In this document: piece by piece, positions 27,388 through 35,738 of the stretch
Layout: every line of letters begins with the position of its first letter
How positions within the stretch are numbered: position 1 is the first letter of the stretch
NCBI GenBank assembly: GCA_937935245.1
Contig: CALGXX010000018.1
Location: 27,471-91,470 of the forward strand
Direction of reading: 5' to 3'
Length of the DNA stretch: 64,000 nucleotides
DNA from: an uncultured Candidatus Saccharibacteria bacterium
GTDB lineage: Bacteria > Patescibacteriota > Saccharimonadia > Saccharimonadales > Saccharimonadaceae
The notes under the pieces: generated by a model
Seen by the model: only the letters and a program-made list of their open reading frames with translations
Told to the model about the DNA's origin: nothing
Database searches by the model: none
Translations under genes and position numbers: made by a program

Positions 27388-28863
27388 ATGAATTGGAGAA
27401 TAATTTTCCGCTCGCTGAAAAATAAAGATATGCAAAAACGACTATTCATCGTCGTGGGAATAATCGTTGTTTATCGATTATTGGCGCACATTCCAGTGCC
27501 ATTGGCGGAACCAACACAACTGCGTAACGCGATTTCGTCGGTACTTGGGCAATCTGACCTCGGTGGAATTTTGAACTTGCTATCTGGCGGCGCGTTGTCG
27601 AGCTTCTCTCTGGTGTTGGTCGGACTTAGTCCATTCATTACTGCCAGTATTATCATTCAGCTTCTGACCAAAGCCATTCCAAGGCTTGAGGAGCTGCACA
27701 AAGACGGCGAATCTGGACGTCGAAAAATTCAGCAATGGACGCGTGTTATTACTGTGCCGCTTGCTATTGTCCAGTCAATCGCTTTCATCTTCATCTTAAG
27801 ACAAACAGTTCTTCAAGGCGGCAGTACGACATTAGCCGACCCTACGATGATGGAATGGATCGTTTCAATCACTTCAATGACAGCAGGCTCTGTTCTTCTG
27901 ATGTGGCTTGGCGAGTTGATCACTGAGCAGGGAATCGGCAACGGTATTTCTATCGTAATCTTCGCTGGTATCATTAGCCAATTACCACAAATGCTCGCGT
28001 CATTAATCTCATCATTGTTCAACACCTCATCTGGAAGCTTAAACGTCTTCAACTGGTTCACTCTCCCTGTAAACCCAGTTATGTTCTGGACTATATTAAT
28101 CATGTCGATCGCCGGACTCATCGTCCTTTACTTCCTGGTTAAAATCAACGAAGCTCAGCGCGTCATTACAATTAACTACGCAAAGCGCGTTCATGGAAAC
28201 AGTAACTATGGTGATGTAAAAAGCATTTTGCCGGTTAAGTTGATTGCTGCGGGAGTTATTCCGGTCATCTTCGCGGTTGCATTCCTGAGCTTGCCGCAAT
28301 TCGTTGGTCAAGTTATGAAAGCGTCTGGCAACGCCGATCTTCTGCCGACCGCCAATAAATTGATCACTTGGTTCCAAGCTCCAAACGCCGGCTCATTCAC
28401 AGGAAGCACCGCTGAAGCGTTTATTTACCCAACGTTATACTTTATTCTGGTTATCGCCTTTACATATTTTTACACTGGAATCGTCTTTAACGCTAATGAA
28501 ATTGCCGAAAATTTGCAGAAGCAGGGCGGATTTATTGAGGGCGTGCGTCCGGGTGCTCAGACTGAAAAATATCTTATGAGAACTGTCAATCGCTTGATTT
28601 TGTTCGGCTCAATTGTCCTAGGAATCGTGGCTATTTTGCCATTCGTCGCGGAATATCTCACGTACAATTTAACGGGCTTGCAAGGTTTGCGTTTGTCAAT
28701 CGGCGGTACTGGAATCTTAATTGTCGTATCAGTTGCCCTTGAAACGCTGCGACAAGTCAACTCGCGTGCGCTGATGGTTACATATGACGACTTTGACCCA
28801 GACGAGCTGCTTGATAGCGACAAAAAGAAGAGTAAGAAGCGTCGTTTGTTTAAGAAAAAATAA
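27388..28863 (+). CDS. secY: Preprotein translocase subunit SecY
   Basis: The channel of the Sec system in the plasma membrane. 491 residues with about ten membrane segments, the plug-region text LLSGGALSSFSLVLVGLSPF, ITEQGIGNGISI and the cytoplasmic loop RVHGNSNYG. A longer basic tail (KKKSKKRRLFKKK) ends the protein. GAGGGG serves as ribosome binding site. adk and map, frequent secY followers, are not next to it here. secE is at 49835. Confidence 0.97.
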   Translation: MNWRIIFRSLKNKDMQKRLFIVVGIIVVYRLLAHIPVPLAEPTQLRNAISSVLGQSDLGGILNLLSGGALSSFSLVLVGLSPFITASIIIQLLTKAIPRLEELHKDGESGRRKIQQWTRVITVPLAIVQSIAFIFILRQTVLQGGSTTLADPTMMEWIVSITSMTAGSVLLMWLGELITEQGIGNGISIVIFAGIISQLPQMLASLISSLFNTSSGSLNVFNWFTLPVNPVMFWTILIMSIAGLIVLYFLVKINEAQRVITINYAKRVHGNSNYGDVKSILPVKLIAAGVIPVIFAVAFLSLPQFVGQVMKASGNADLLPTANKLITWFQAPNAGSFTGSTAEAFIYPTLYFILVIAFTYFYTGIVFNANEIAENLQKQGGFIEGVRPGAQTEKYLMRTVNRLILFGSIVLGIVAILPFVAEYLTYNLTGLQGLRLSIGGTGILIVVSVALETLRQVNSRALMVTYDDFDPDELLDSDKKKSKKRRLFKKK

Positions 28864-28871
28864 TTGACATT

Positions 28872-28907
28872 AAAAATCCCCGCCGAAAAGCGGGGAATTC
28901 TTTTTGT
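28872..28907 (+). terminator. Intrinsic terminator after secY
   Basis: CCCCGC/GCGGGG hairpin followed by a T-rich tract. The A run on the other side may serve the convergent gene. Confidence 0.85.
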
Positions 28908-28914
28908 GAATGGA

Positions 28915-29490
28915 TTATCGTATTTTGTAATCGTAAGATAAATTATCGCCAACTTTTTTCTCATTTTGGCAGACTGGCGCAATTTCATTACTAATGTTAT
29001 TTTCATCAACCATCTTACAGCTCGGAATGTCGAACAAATTAAATTGGTTGGTTGGGGAAATCGCCTTCCATCTGCCGTCTTTCTTGATTGCAAACATTCG
29101 TGCCGCAGAATTGCCGCAACCATAACCCAATAACAATTGTTTCTCATCCTGGGAATGGGTAATTACCGCAGCCACGCCATTGTTATCCTTACAGCCCGAT
29201 TTCTTCACCTCTGCTTTCAGAAAATCGCGAATCTCTTGTGTGGCTGAATCGTTGCGAGTAACCGCTTTACCTCCTTCAATTCGAAAGCCCAAAGATCCCA
29301 AGCTTACAGATCCATTATCAACCTTTTCTACCGTTTGAGACGTCTTGTCGGAAGTTTGGTCGGTGTGTAATAAAATTACGCCAATAACCATCACTATCAA
29401 AGCCGTCACCAGACCGATTAGCACCGCGGTCATTATCTCATTCTTCGATTTTGCAACCTTAAAGTTTGCCGGTTTTTTTGTGCTTGCCAT
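28915..29490 (-). CDS. Membrane-anchored extracytoplasmic protein, unknown
   Basis: A 191-residue protein with one membrane segment (about 20-42) after a basic N-terminus and a soluble outer domain with four cysteines, likely disulphide-bonded (KKSGC, GYGCG, PSCK, PVCQ). No family recognised. An extended -10 lies upstream. It faces outward and could take part in contact with the surroundings, but that is only topology. Confidence 0.65.
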   Translation of the reverse strand: MASTKKPANFKVAKSKNEIMTAVLIGLVTALIVMVIGVILLHTDQTSDKTSQTVEKVDNGSVSLGSLGFRIEGGKAVTRNDSATQEIRDFLKAEVKKSGCKDNNGVAAVITHSQDEKQLLLGYGCGNSAARMFAIKKDGRWKAISPTNQFNLFDIPSCKMVDENNISNEIAPVCQNEKKVGDNLSYDYKIR

Positions 29491-29520
29491 AAAAATCCTT
29501 ATGTTAAATTTGATAGCACA

Positions 29521-29526
29521 ATTATA
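29521..29526 (-). promoter_or_regulatory. Extended -10 of the anchored protein gene
   Basis: TGCTATAAT on the minus strand, hexamer at 29521-29526, about 30 nt before the ATG. Confidence 0.55.
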
Positions 29527-29551
29527 GCACGTAAATTTACGGCGAAACCCC

Positions 29552-29580
29552 TTGTCAAACTGTGTTTAGTACTGTATAAT
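29552..29580 (+). promoter_or_regulatory. Promoter of infA
   Basis: TTGTCA (29552-29557), 17 nt, TATAAT (29575-29580). The leader to infA is only about 8 nt. Confidence 0.75.
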
Positions 29581-29595
29581 TGACAACTGTAACTT

Positions 29596-29838
29596 ATGGC
29601 GAGTCAAAAGGAAGTCATCAAAATGGTAGGAAAGGTAGTGGAAGCACTGCCTAATACTCAATTTAAGGTGGAACTGGAGAATGGCCATAGTATCATCGCG
29701 CACATTTCAGGGCGAATGCGCAAGCATTATATTCGTCTGGTGCCTGGTGATAAGGTTGAGGTTGAGATGACCCCTTACGATCTTACAAAGGGACGAATCA
29801 GCTTCCGCCTACGTGACGATCGACCTCAGGGTCGGTAG
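29596..29838 (+). CDS. infA: Translation initiation factor IF-1
   Basis: IF-1 blocks the ribosomal A site during initiation. The 80-residue OB-fold protein has the family text [20 protein letters not shown] and [20 protein letters not shown]. The leader is very short and has no Shine-Dalgarno. It heads the alpha operon (rpmJ, rpsM, rpsK, rpsD, rpoA, rplQ, rplM, rpsI). Confidence 0.95.
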   Translation: MASQKEVIKMVGKVVEALPNTQFKVELENGHSIIAHISGRMRKHYIRLVPGDKVEVEMTPYDLTKGRISFRLRDDRPQGR

Positions 29839-29850
29839 TTAAATATCAAC

Positions 29851-29856
29851 TATAAT
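29851..29856 (+). promoter_or_regulatory. Possible internal promoter before rpmJ
   Basis: TATAAT between infA and rpmJ; AAGGGAGA (29873-29880) lies 12 nt before the rpmJ ATG. Confidence 0.4.
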
Positions 29857-29892
29857 CTCGGGTTTACTCGGGAAGGGAGATTTAAGCACTTT

Positions 29893-30021
29893 ATGAAAGT
29901 TCGTGCAAGTGTGAAAAAAATCGACAAAGATCCCAAAAAAGGTGATAAGATAGTTCGCCGCAAAGGCCGACTATATATCATCAACAAGAAAAAACCTAAG
30001 AATAAGCAAAGGCAGGGTTAA
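29893..30021 (+). CDS. rpmJ: Ribosomal protein bL36, zinc-free form
   Basis: A 42-residue protein reading [13 protein letters not shown] at the start and NKQRQG at the end, the unmistakable bL36 frame. The Cys and His ligands of the usual zinc ribbon (KICDKCK...CENPKHKQ) are all replaced ([19 protein letters not shown]), so it is the C-minus form. The position between infA and rpsM is the standard one. It is missed by gene finders with a 60-codon cut-off. Confidence 0.95.
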   Translation: MKVRASVKKIDKDPKKGDKIVRRKGRLYIINKKKPKNKQRQG

Positions 30022-30023
30022 GC

Positions 30024-30410
30024 ATGGCTCGAATTGCTGGGGTAGTTATCCCAACAGAGAAGCAGGTGCAAATTGCGCTCACCTATATTTACGGTATTGG
30101 GCCAAAGCACGCTTCGAGCATCCTTGCGGCGGCTAAAATTGAGCCGACCACTCGGGTGAAAGATCTCACCGAGGCTGAAGAAAACAAGATTCGCGAAATT
30201 ATTGACAGCGAATACACCGTTGAAGGTGATCTCCAGCGCTTGGTGGCAAATAATATTAAGCGCTTGAAGGATATCAACGCCTATCGCGGTCTTCGCCACA
30301 AAGCAGGACTGCCAACACGCGGACAGCGGACTCGTACGAATGCACGAACTCGCAAGGGTCGCGCCATCGCCGTGGGCGGTACACAACCAAAAGCAGCAAG
30401 TAAGACCTAA
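30024..30410 (+). CDS. rpsM: Ribosomal protein uS13
   Basis: uS13 of the head and subunit bridge, 128 residues: [15 protein letters not shown], the YIYGIGP helix-turn region and the basic tail [19 protein letters not shown]. Two nt after rpmJ. Confidence 0.97.
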   Translation: MARIAGVVIPTEKQVQIALTYIYGIGPKHASSILAAAKIEPTTRVKDLTEAEENKIREIIDSEYTVEGDLQRLVANNIKRLKDINAYRGLRHKAGLPTRGQRTRTNARTRKGRAIAVGGTQPKAASKT

Positions 30411-30425
30411 AGAAAGGACTAAGAA

Positions 30426-30815
30426 ATGGCAGACGCAAAATCTACCAAGAAGAAGCAGCGCCGATCAGTCCCAGCTGGTCAGCTGCACATTCAGGCAACA
30501 TTTAACAATACTATCGTTACTTTTTCCGACAAGAAGGGTAACGTACTAACTGCTTCATCAGCTGGTGCATGTGGTTTCCGTGGAAGTAAAAAAGGTACAG
30601 CCTATGCTTCACAGGTTGCTGCTGAAAAAGCTGCTGAAGCTGCGAAAACTCAATACGGCTTGAAGTCTGTTGACGTTTTCGTGAAAGGTGTCGGTTTAGG
30701 ACGTGATGCCGCTATTCGTGCGGTCAGCGCCTTTGATATCTCAGTAGAAAGCATTAAGGACGTAACTGGCGTGCCTCACGGTGGTGTTCGTCCACGAAAG
30801 GCACGGAGGGCATAA
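30426..30815 (+). CDS. rpsK: Ribosomal protein uS11
   Basis: uS11 of the platform, 129 residues, with HIQATFNNTIVTFSD, GFRGSKKGTAYASQ and the C-terminal PHGGVRPRKARRA. Confidence 0.97.
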   Translation: MADAKSTKKKQRRSVPAGQLHIQATFNNTIVTFSDKKGNVLTASSAGACGFRGSKKGTAYASQVAAEKAAEAAKTQYGLKSVDVFVKGVGLGRDAAIRAVSAFDISVESIKDVTGVPHGGVRPRKARRA

Positions 30816-30817
30816 TT

Positions 30818-31438
30818 ATGGCACGAGATAATTCACCAATTGTCAAGCAAAGCCGCCGCGAAGGTTATGCGCTTCATCCAAAAGCACATAAAATTTTGGC
30901 GAAGAAATCTGGCATTCCAGGTCAGCACGCACATGGTCGTCAGAATAAGCCAAGCCTATACGCTACACAGCTTCGTGAAAAGCAGAAGGTTCGTCGCTTG
31001 TACGGCCTAGTTGAAAAGCAGTTTGCTCGCTTGATGAACGAAGCAACACGCGCACAAGAAGGTTTGGCGGGCGAAAACTTGTTGAAGCTATTAGAGCCCC
31101 GACTGGATAACGTTGCTTATCGTTATGGCTTTGCCGTATACCGCCGCGCAGCTCGTCAACTGGTTAGTCACGGACACTTTGAATTGAACGGCCGCCGCGT
31201 CGATATTCCATCGATTCGTGTTAAAGCTGGCGATGTAATTACTGTTCGTCCAAAGAGTACCAAGTCAGAGTACTTTACGCGAATTGACGATGTAATCAAC
31301 AATTCAGTCCAAGGCCCACTAAGCTGGCTAAAAGCTGATAGCAAGAAGCTGAAGATTGAAGTAACTGGTTTGCCAAAGCGCGAGGAAGCAGAAGCTGACA
31401 TCAACGAGCAATTAATTGTTGAGTATTACTCACGATAA
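30818..31438 (+). CDS. rpsD: Ribosomal protein uS4, zinc-free form
   Basis: uS4, 5'-domain assembly and translational accuracy, 206 residues with an S4 domain (RLDNVAYRYGFA). The N-terminal part lacks the cysteines of the C-plus type. Confidence 0.96.
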   Translation: MARDNSPIVKQSRREGYALHPKAHKILAKKSGIPGQHAHGRQNKPSLYATQLREKQKVRRLYGLVEKQFARLMNEATRAQEGLAGENLLKLLEPRLDNVAYRYGFAVYRRAARQLVSHGHFELNGRRVDIPSIRVKAGDVITVRPKSTKSEYFTRIDDVINNSVQGPLSWLKADSKKLKIEVTGLPKREEAEADINEQLIVEYYSR

Positions 31439-31459
31439 AAGAAGGGTTAGGGAAGAATT

Positions 31460-32383
31460 ATGGCAAAAGCAATTTACAATCCAGCACTCGCGAGCGTTGA
31501 TGATATTTCAGCAACCAGTGCTACTTTTCTAATCGAGCCACTTCACCCAGGCTACGGTAATACTCTTGGTAACTCATTGCGACGCGTTCTATTGTCAAGC
31601 GTTCACGGTGGCGCAGTTGTAGCTTTCAGGATTGAAGGCGCAACTCACGAGTTTACTACTGTTGAAGGCATCAAAGAAGATGTTGTCGACATTATGTTGA
31701 ACTTGAAAAACGTTCACCTACGCGTATTTACTGACGATCCAGTTGAACTACGCATTGAGAAAACTGGCGCTGGCGAAGTAACTGCCGCTGACATTAAAAC
31801 TAATGCTGACGTTGAAGTTGTTAACCCAGAGCAAGTAATTGCTACAATCGACGACCCAAACAAGCATTTGGTTATGGATTTGGTAGTTGAGGCAGGTTGC
31901 GGTTATCAGACAATTGAAGAGTCAAGCGAAAAGCGTTTGCACAGCGACATGATTGCTATCGACGCAATGTACTCACCAGTTCTACGCGTTCGCTACAAAG
32001 TCGACTCAACTCGTGTTGGTCAGGAGACAAACTTGGACAAATTGGCAATTACTGTTGAAACTAACGGCACAATCACACCTCGTGAGGCGTTCGAAGAAGC
32101 AGCAGCGATTCTTGTCAACCAATACACAGCTTTGGCTGGCAACACGATGGTAACTGGCGCACCAGCACTTGGCGCAGCTAAGGAAGACGAAGAGTCAGAG
32201 CTAGCAATGCCAATCGAAGAATTAAACTTAAGCGCCCGCACGACGAACGCGCTAATTAACAATGAAATCCGCACTATTCGCGATTTGGTAACTTTGACTG
32301 AGCAAGATTTGCGAGAATTGAAAGGTTTCGGTTCAAAGGCACTAGACGAAGTACGTGACAAGATGGCGGAGTTGGAGTTTTAA
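31460..32383 (+). CDS. rpoA: RNA polymerase alpha subunit
   Basis: Alpha dimerises to start RNA polymerase assembly. 307 residues: N-terminal domain with EPLHPGYGNTLGNSLRRVLLS, an acidic linker around 235-250, and a C-terminal domain (LNLSARTTNALINNEIRT, LKGFGSKALDEV) for DNA and activator contacts. Both domains are complete. Confidence 0.98.
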   Translation: MAKAIYNPALASVDDISATSATFLIEPLHPGYGNTLGNSLRRVLLSSVHGGAVVAFRIEGATHEFTTVEGIKEDVVDIMLNLKNVHLRVFTDDPVELRIEKTGAGEVTAADIKTNADVEVVNPEQVIATIDDPNKHLVMDLVVEAGCGYQTIEESSEKRLHSDMIAIDAMYSPVLRVRYKVDSTRVGQETNLDKLAITVETNGTITPREAFEEAAAILVNQYTALAGNTMVTGAPALGAAKEDEESELAMPIEELNLSARTTNALINNEIRTIRDLVTLTEQDLRELKGFGSKALDEVRDKMAELEF

Positions 32384-32385
32384 CT

Positions 32386-32772
32386 ATGCATAGACACGGA
32401 TATCAAGGGCGCAAGTTCGGCCGCGAGCGTGATCAGCGACGAGCCCTACTCAAAGGTCTGGCTACCAGCTTGGTTGAGTACGGAAAGATCGAGACCACCT
32501 TGCCAAAGGCTAAGGAACTAAAGCGTCACATTGAAAAAATCATCACCAAGGCTAAAAAGGGTGACCTAGCAAGCCGACGTCAGGTGATTGCAGCATTAAG
32601 CACACGCGCTGCTGCTTACAAACTAGTTGATGAAATCGCGCCACAGCTAAGTGGTCGAACCAGTGGACACGTTCGCGTTGAACGAACACGTTTGCGAGTC
32701 GGCGACGGCGCTCAAATGGCGATTATCGAGTTTGTTGACGATATTAAACCAATGCCAAAGGAAGGAAAATAA
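32386..32772 (+). CDS. rplQ: Ribosomal protein bL17
   Basis: bL17 at the tunnel exit, 128 residues: MHRHGYQGRKFGRERDQRRAL and LPKAKELKRHIEK. Follows rpoA as usual. Confidence 0.96.
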   Translation: MHRHGYQGRKFGRERDQRRALLKGLATSLVEYGKIETTLPKAKELKRHIEKIITKAKKGDLASRRQVIAALSTRAAAYKLVDEIAPQLSGRTSGHVRVERTRLRVGDGAQMAIIEFVDDIKPMPKEGK

Positions 32773-32773
32773 G

Positions 32774-33205
32774 ATGAAGACTTATTCACAAAAACCATCT
32801 GAAGTTTCTCGCCGTTGGGTATTGTTTGACGCTAGCGAATTACCACTTGGACGTTTGGCTACAGAAATTGCTAAGCATTTGACTGGTAAATACAAGCCAA
32901 CTTACACTCCTCATATTGACGGTGGCGACTACGTAGTTGTTATCAATGCTGCGCAAACAGTCGTTACTGGATACAAGGAAACTGATAAGTATTACTATCG
33001 CCACAGTGGTTTCCCGGGTGGAATTAAGGAAACGCAATTCAAAGAAATGCGCGAACGCCACCCAGAGCGAATTATTGAAGAAGCTGTTAAAGGTATGTTG
33101 CCAAAGAACAAATTGCAAGCAGAGCGCCTAAAGCGTCTACGCATTTTTGCTGGCAGCGACCACGCTCACACAGCACAAACACCAGAGAAAGTTGAGGTAA
33201 AGTAA
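32774..33205 (+). CDS. rplM: Ribosomal protein uL13
   Basis: uL13, early assembly protein. The ATG at 32774, one nucleotide after the rplQ stop, gives 143 residues starting MKTYSQKPSEVSRRWVLFDA; a longer frame into rplQ is not credible. YRHSGFPGG and the GMLPKNKL motif are family signatures. Confidence 0.96.
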   Translation: MKTYSQKPSEVSRRWVLFDASELPLGRLATEIAKHLTGKYKPTYTPHIDGGDYVVVINAAQTVVTGYKETDKYYYRHSGFPGGIKETQFKEMRERHPERIIEEAVKGMLPKNKLQAERLKRLRIFAGSDHAHTAQTPEKVEVK

Positions 33206-33206
33206 T

Positions 33207-33605
33207 ATGGCTGCTGATACTTATTTCTACGGCCTAGGACGACGCAAGAGTGCTTCAGCAAGCGTTCGCCTACTTCCTGGCAAAGGCACTATTACAATCA
33301 ACGGCAAGCCTGCTGCTGAGTACCTGGACGGCAACAAAACCTTACTAGCAGAAGTAACCGACCCACTTGCTATCGTCAGCAAGCAAAAAGAATTCGACGT
33401 TACTATCCTAGTTAAGGGTGGCGGCTTAGCTGGTCAAGTTGACGCTATCAAGCTTGGCATCGCAAAAGCTTTGACAGCTGCTCACGCTGATCTGCGTCCA
33501 GTTCTGAAGAAGGCTGAGTTATTGAAGCGTGACCCACGCGAGAAAGAGCGCAAGAAGTATGGTCTTCGTTCTGCTCGTAAGCGCGAACAATTCTCTAAGC
33601 GTTAG
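33207..33605 (+). CDS. rpsI: Ribosomal protein uS9
   Basis: uS9, whose C-terminal tail reaches the P-site tRNA. 132 residues with YGLGRRKSASASVRL, VKGGGLAGQ and the tail RSARKREQFSKR. Last gene of the alpha operon, followed by a terminator. Confidence 0.97.
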   Translation: MAADTYFYGLGRRKSASASVRLLPGKGTITINGKPAAEYLDGNKTLLAEVTDPLAIVSKQKEFDVTILVKGGGLAGQVDAIKLGIAKALTAAHADLRPVLKKAELLKRDPREKERKKYGLRSARKREQFSKR

Positions 33606-33623
33606 TACAGAAAAGGCTATCAC

Positions 33624-33660
33624 AAAATACTCCGTTTCACATGCAGGCGGAGTATTTTCA
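33624..33660 (+). terminator. Intrinsic terminator after rpsI
   Basis: AAATACTCCG/CGGAGTATTT perfect 10-bp stem with T4. Confidence 0.85.
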
Positions 33661-33663
33661 TAG

Positions 33664-33669
33664 TATACT
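33664..33669 (+). promoter_or_regulatory. -10 element, leaderless start
   Basis: TATACT ends 6 nt before the ATG at 33676. Confidence 0.45.
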
Positions 33670-33675
33670 AAAAAT

Positions 33676-34539
33676 ATGTTGGACAAGATTATCCATCGCT
33701 GGTTGCGGATTCCATATGCATTGAACGTGCATTATTTTTCTCGTCCGGAAAAACCGAAAGCGACAATCTTACTTATTCATGGATTAGGCGCATCCTGGAA
33801 AACATGGGTGCCGCTGGAGCCGTATTTACCGAAGGACACGCGAGTTATAGCAATTGATATGCTGGGATTTGGCAATTCGCCCAAGCCTGATTGGAAAACC
33901 TACAATGTTCACGATCAAGCCGCAAGCATCGTCGCCACTTTGCGTAGGGAATTTATAAATCACGTAGATATTATCATCGGTCATTCTATGGGGTCGCTGG
34001 CTGCCGTAGAACTCGCCAAGCAATATCCGAAGTTAAGCAAGTCGCTGATTTTATGTAGTCCGCCGATATATTATCCGAAGATTGACGAAAAAATTCATCA
34101 TCCAGAGAAGATTTTGCGTGCGCTTTATGAGCTTTTCAATAGTCATCCGCGCAGCTCGAAACGTTTTTTGCAATTCGCTGATCGTCACAATATTTGGCCT
34201 GACGCTGGATTTAAGGCTGATGAAGTTACCGCCGAGTCGTTTTTAATCGCCCTGAACACCGCAATTATCAATCAGACGACAATGAATGACATTGCTAAGC
34301 TCACTCTTCCGATTGCTATTTTGTCTGGAAAACTCGATCCGCTGATTGTCGAGAGAAACCTGAAGAAATTAGCAAAAGATCATAACAATATCACTCATAC
34401 GTCAATGGCAACTCAGCGGCACGAAATAACTGACAAATACGCGAAGAAGTTGTCGGAAATTATGAAAGAGCGTTTGGCGGGAAAATATTCACCAAAAACG
34501 AGTCATCCTATAGCAAAGTCCAAACGAGGAAGCTTATGA
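33676..34539 (+). CDS. Alpha/beta hydrolase
   Basis: A 287-residue alpha/beta hydrolase with HGLGASWKTW (oxyanion region, about 35-44), the nucleophile elbow GHSMGS (Ser about 103) and a probable catalytic Asp in GKLDPL and His in QRHE near residue 239. Lipase, esterase or haloperoxidase-type chemistry is possible; the substrate is unknown. It overlaps the CYTH gene by 4 nt, so the two are cotranscribed. No relation in composition to the cassette hydrolase at 20 kb. Confidence 0.85.
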   Translation: MLDKIIHRWLRIPYALNVHYFSRPEKPKATILLIHGLGASWKTWVPLEPYLPKDTRVIAIDMLGFGNSPKPDWKTYNVHDQAASIVATLRREFINHVDIIIGHSMGSLAAVELAKQYPKLSKSLILCSPPIYYPKIDEKIHHPEKILRALYELFNSHPRSSKRFLQFADRHNIWPDAGFKADEVTAESFLIALNTAIINQTTMNDIAKLTLPIAILSGKLDPLIVERNLKKLAKDHNNITHTSMATQRHEITDKYAKKLSEIMKERLAGKYSPKTSHPIAKSKRGSL

Positions 34540-35111
34540 TTGAAATCGAGTCCAAATTTAAGATATCGAGCGACATAACGCAGAGCGATCTTCTCACCAT
34601 TCTTAAAGACCAATTTATCACGTCAATATCAAGCAAACGCCAAATTGATACAGTGTTTTTATTGCCCGAGCAAGTTGACGCGCCAATTACGCCTGGCTCA
34701 AAGATTATGCGAGTGCGCGACGTTCTTAATCCGGAAACTGGTGAGCTGCAGCGGAGCTTGATGACACTGAAGGTTGAGGGGCAGACAAAGCTAGTGTCTG
34801 ATGAATATGAATTTGCAGTTGATGACGGAAATGCGGCGCGCCAAATGCTCGCAGCGCTGGGCTGGCAAGAAATCGTTACGGTTGATAAAGTCCGCCTTGA
34901 ATCGAAAACTGAAGATTACACGGTTTGCATTGATGAAGTTGCTGGATTGGGGTTATTTATTGAACTGGAGGTTTTGACCGAAGATAGTGCCGACGTAAAA
35001 AATATTCAGCAGCAAATGTACAATTTTCTGAAAAACCTGAATATTGGCGGCGAATTATGGAAAATTCCGTATGACACAAGCCTTAGAAATCTGCAAAATA
35101 ATGCTAGTTAG
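34536..35111 (+). CDS. CYTH-domain protein (class IV adenylate cyclase/ThTPase superfamily)
   Basis: CYTH enzymes bind triphosphates in a beta tunnel with Mg2+. The 191-residue protein begins MIEIESKF (the ExExK signature) and shows RVRD, TLK, EYEF, RLES and FIELE, i.e. the charged tunnel residues in order. Members make cAMP, hydrolyse thiamine triphosphate or polyphosphate; which applies is open. Its last codons and the following promoter are repeated at 35676-35732. Confidence 0.75.
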   Translation: MIEIESKFKISSDITQSDLLTILKDQFITSISSKRQIDTVFLLPEQVDAPITPGSKIMRVRDVLNPETGELQRSLMTLKVEGQTKLVSDEYEFAVDDGNAARQMLAALGWQEIVTVDKVRLESKTEDYTVCIDEVAGLGLFIELEVLTEDSADVKNIQQQMYNFLKNLNIGGELWKIPYDTSLRNLQNNAS

Positions 35112-35120
35112 CGTATACTT
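35064..35120 (+). repeat. Direct repeat, copy 1 (CYTH 3' end plus promoter)
   Basis: 57 nt that recur at 35676-35732 with five differences. It covers the last 15 CYTH codons, the stop and the -10 TATACT (35114-35119) used by grpB. Confidence 0.8.
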
Positions 35121-35140
35121 GATTAAATTTAGGAGGTCTT

Positions 35141-35662
35141 ATGTCGGTTGAAATTAAAAGATCCAAAAAAGACATATCGGCTGTCTTTACGCGCGTGAAA
35201 AATAAATTAGCGCTAGTGCTTGCGGATAGTTCGCAAATTCATCATGTCGGCAGTACCGCGGTACTTGGTTTGGATGGTAAAAATATCCTAGATATCCTTA
35301 TTTCTGCTAAAGATAGCGAACACATGAACGAGCTGCGGGACAAATTGGTAGCAATTGGATATTTTCCTTCATTAAATCCAAGTTCCCGTCAAGAGTATAT
35401 CTTCCTGGCGTCCCAACAAGAAGAAACTGGCGAGGGCGATATTCATATTCACCTCGCGGTCGCAAATACTGAAACGCACGATAACTTCTTAATTATCAGA
35501 GATTATCTAAGGTCTCACAATGACGAAGCTGATCAATATTCAAAGATAAAATATCAATATGCCAAGCAAGCAAATTACGACAGGTCAGCGTATAAAAAAC
35601 TTAAAGCAGCTTATGTCGATAAGTTATTGCAACGTGCCAGGCAGTGGAAAAATGGCGGCTAA
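35141..35662 (+). CDS. GrpB family (UPF0157) nucleotidyltransferase-like protein
   Basis: A 173-residue protein with the GrpB signature HHVGSTAVLGLDGKNILDILI (about residues 35-55, read here in part) and IHIHLAV further on. The family belongs to the nucleotidyltransferase superfamily and has no firm function. AGGAGG lies 5 nt before the ATG. It is bracketed by the 57-bp repeats, so it may have been inserted as a single-gene cassette. Confidence 0.8.
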   Translation: MSVEIKRSKKDISAVFTRVKNKLALVLADSSQIHHVGSTAVLGLDGKNILDILISAKDSEHMNELRDKLVAIGYFPSLNPSSRQEYIFLASQQEETGEGDIHIHLAVANTETHDNFLIIRDYLRSHNDEADQYSKIKYQYAKQANYDRSAYKKLKAAYVDKLLQRARQWKNGG

Positions 35663-35675
35663 TCTCCTCATTCAC

Positions 35676-35732
35676 ATTCCGCACGACACAAGCATTAGAA
35701 ATCTGCAAAATAACGTTAGTTAGCGTATACTT
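35676..35732 (+). repeat. Direct repeat, copy 2
   Basis: Copy of 35064-35120 (52 of 57 identical), 612 bp away. Read in the CYTH frame it still encodes IPHDTSIRNLQNNVS and a stop, against IPYDTSLRNLQNNAS in copy 1, so it descends from a slightly different CYTH allele. Its TATACT (35726-35731) serves the next gene. Confidence 0.8.
35726..35731 (+). promoter_or_regulatory. -10 element, leaderless start
   Basis: TATACT, inside repeat copy 2, ends 7 nt before the ATG at 35739. Confidence 0.5.
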
Positions 35733-35738
35733 ATCAAT

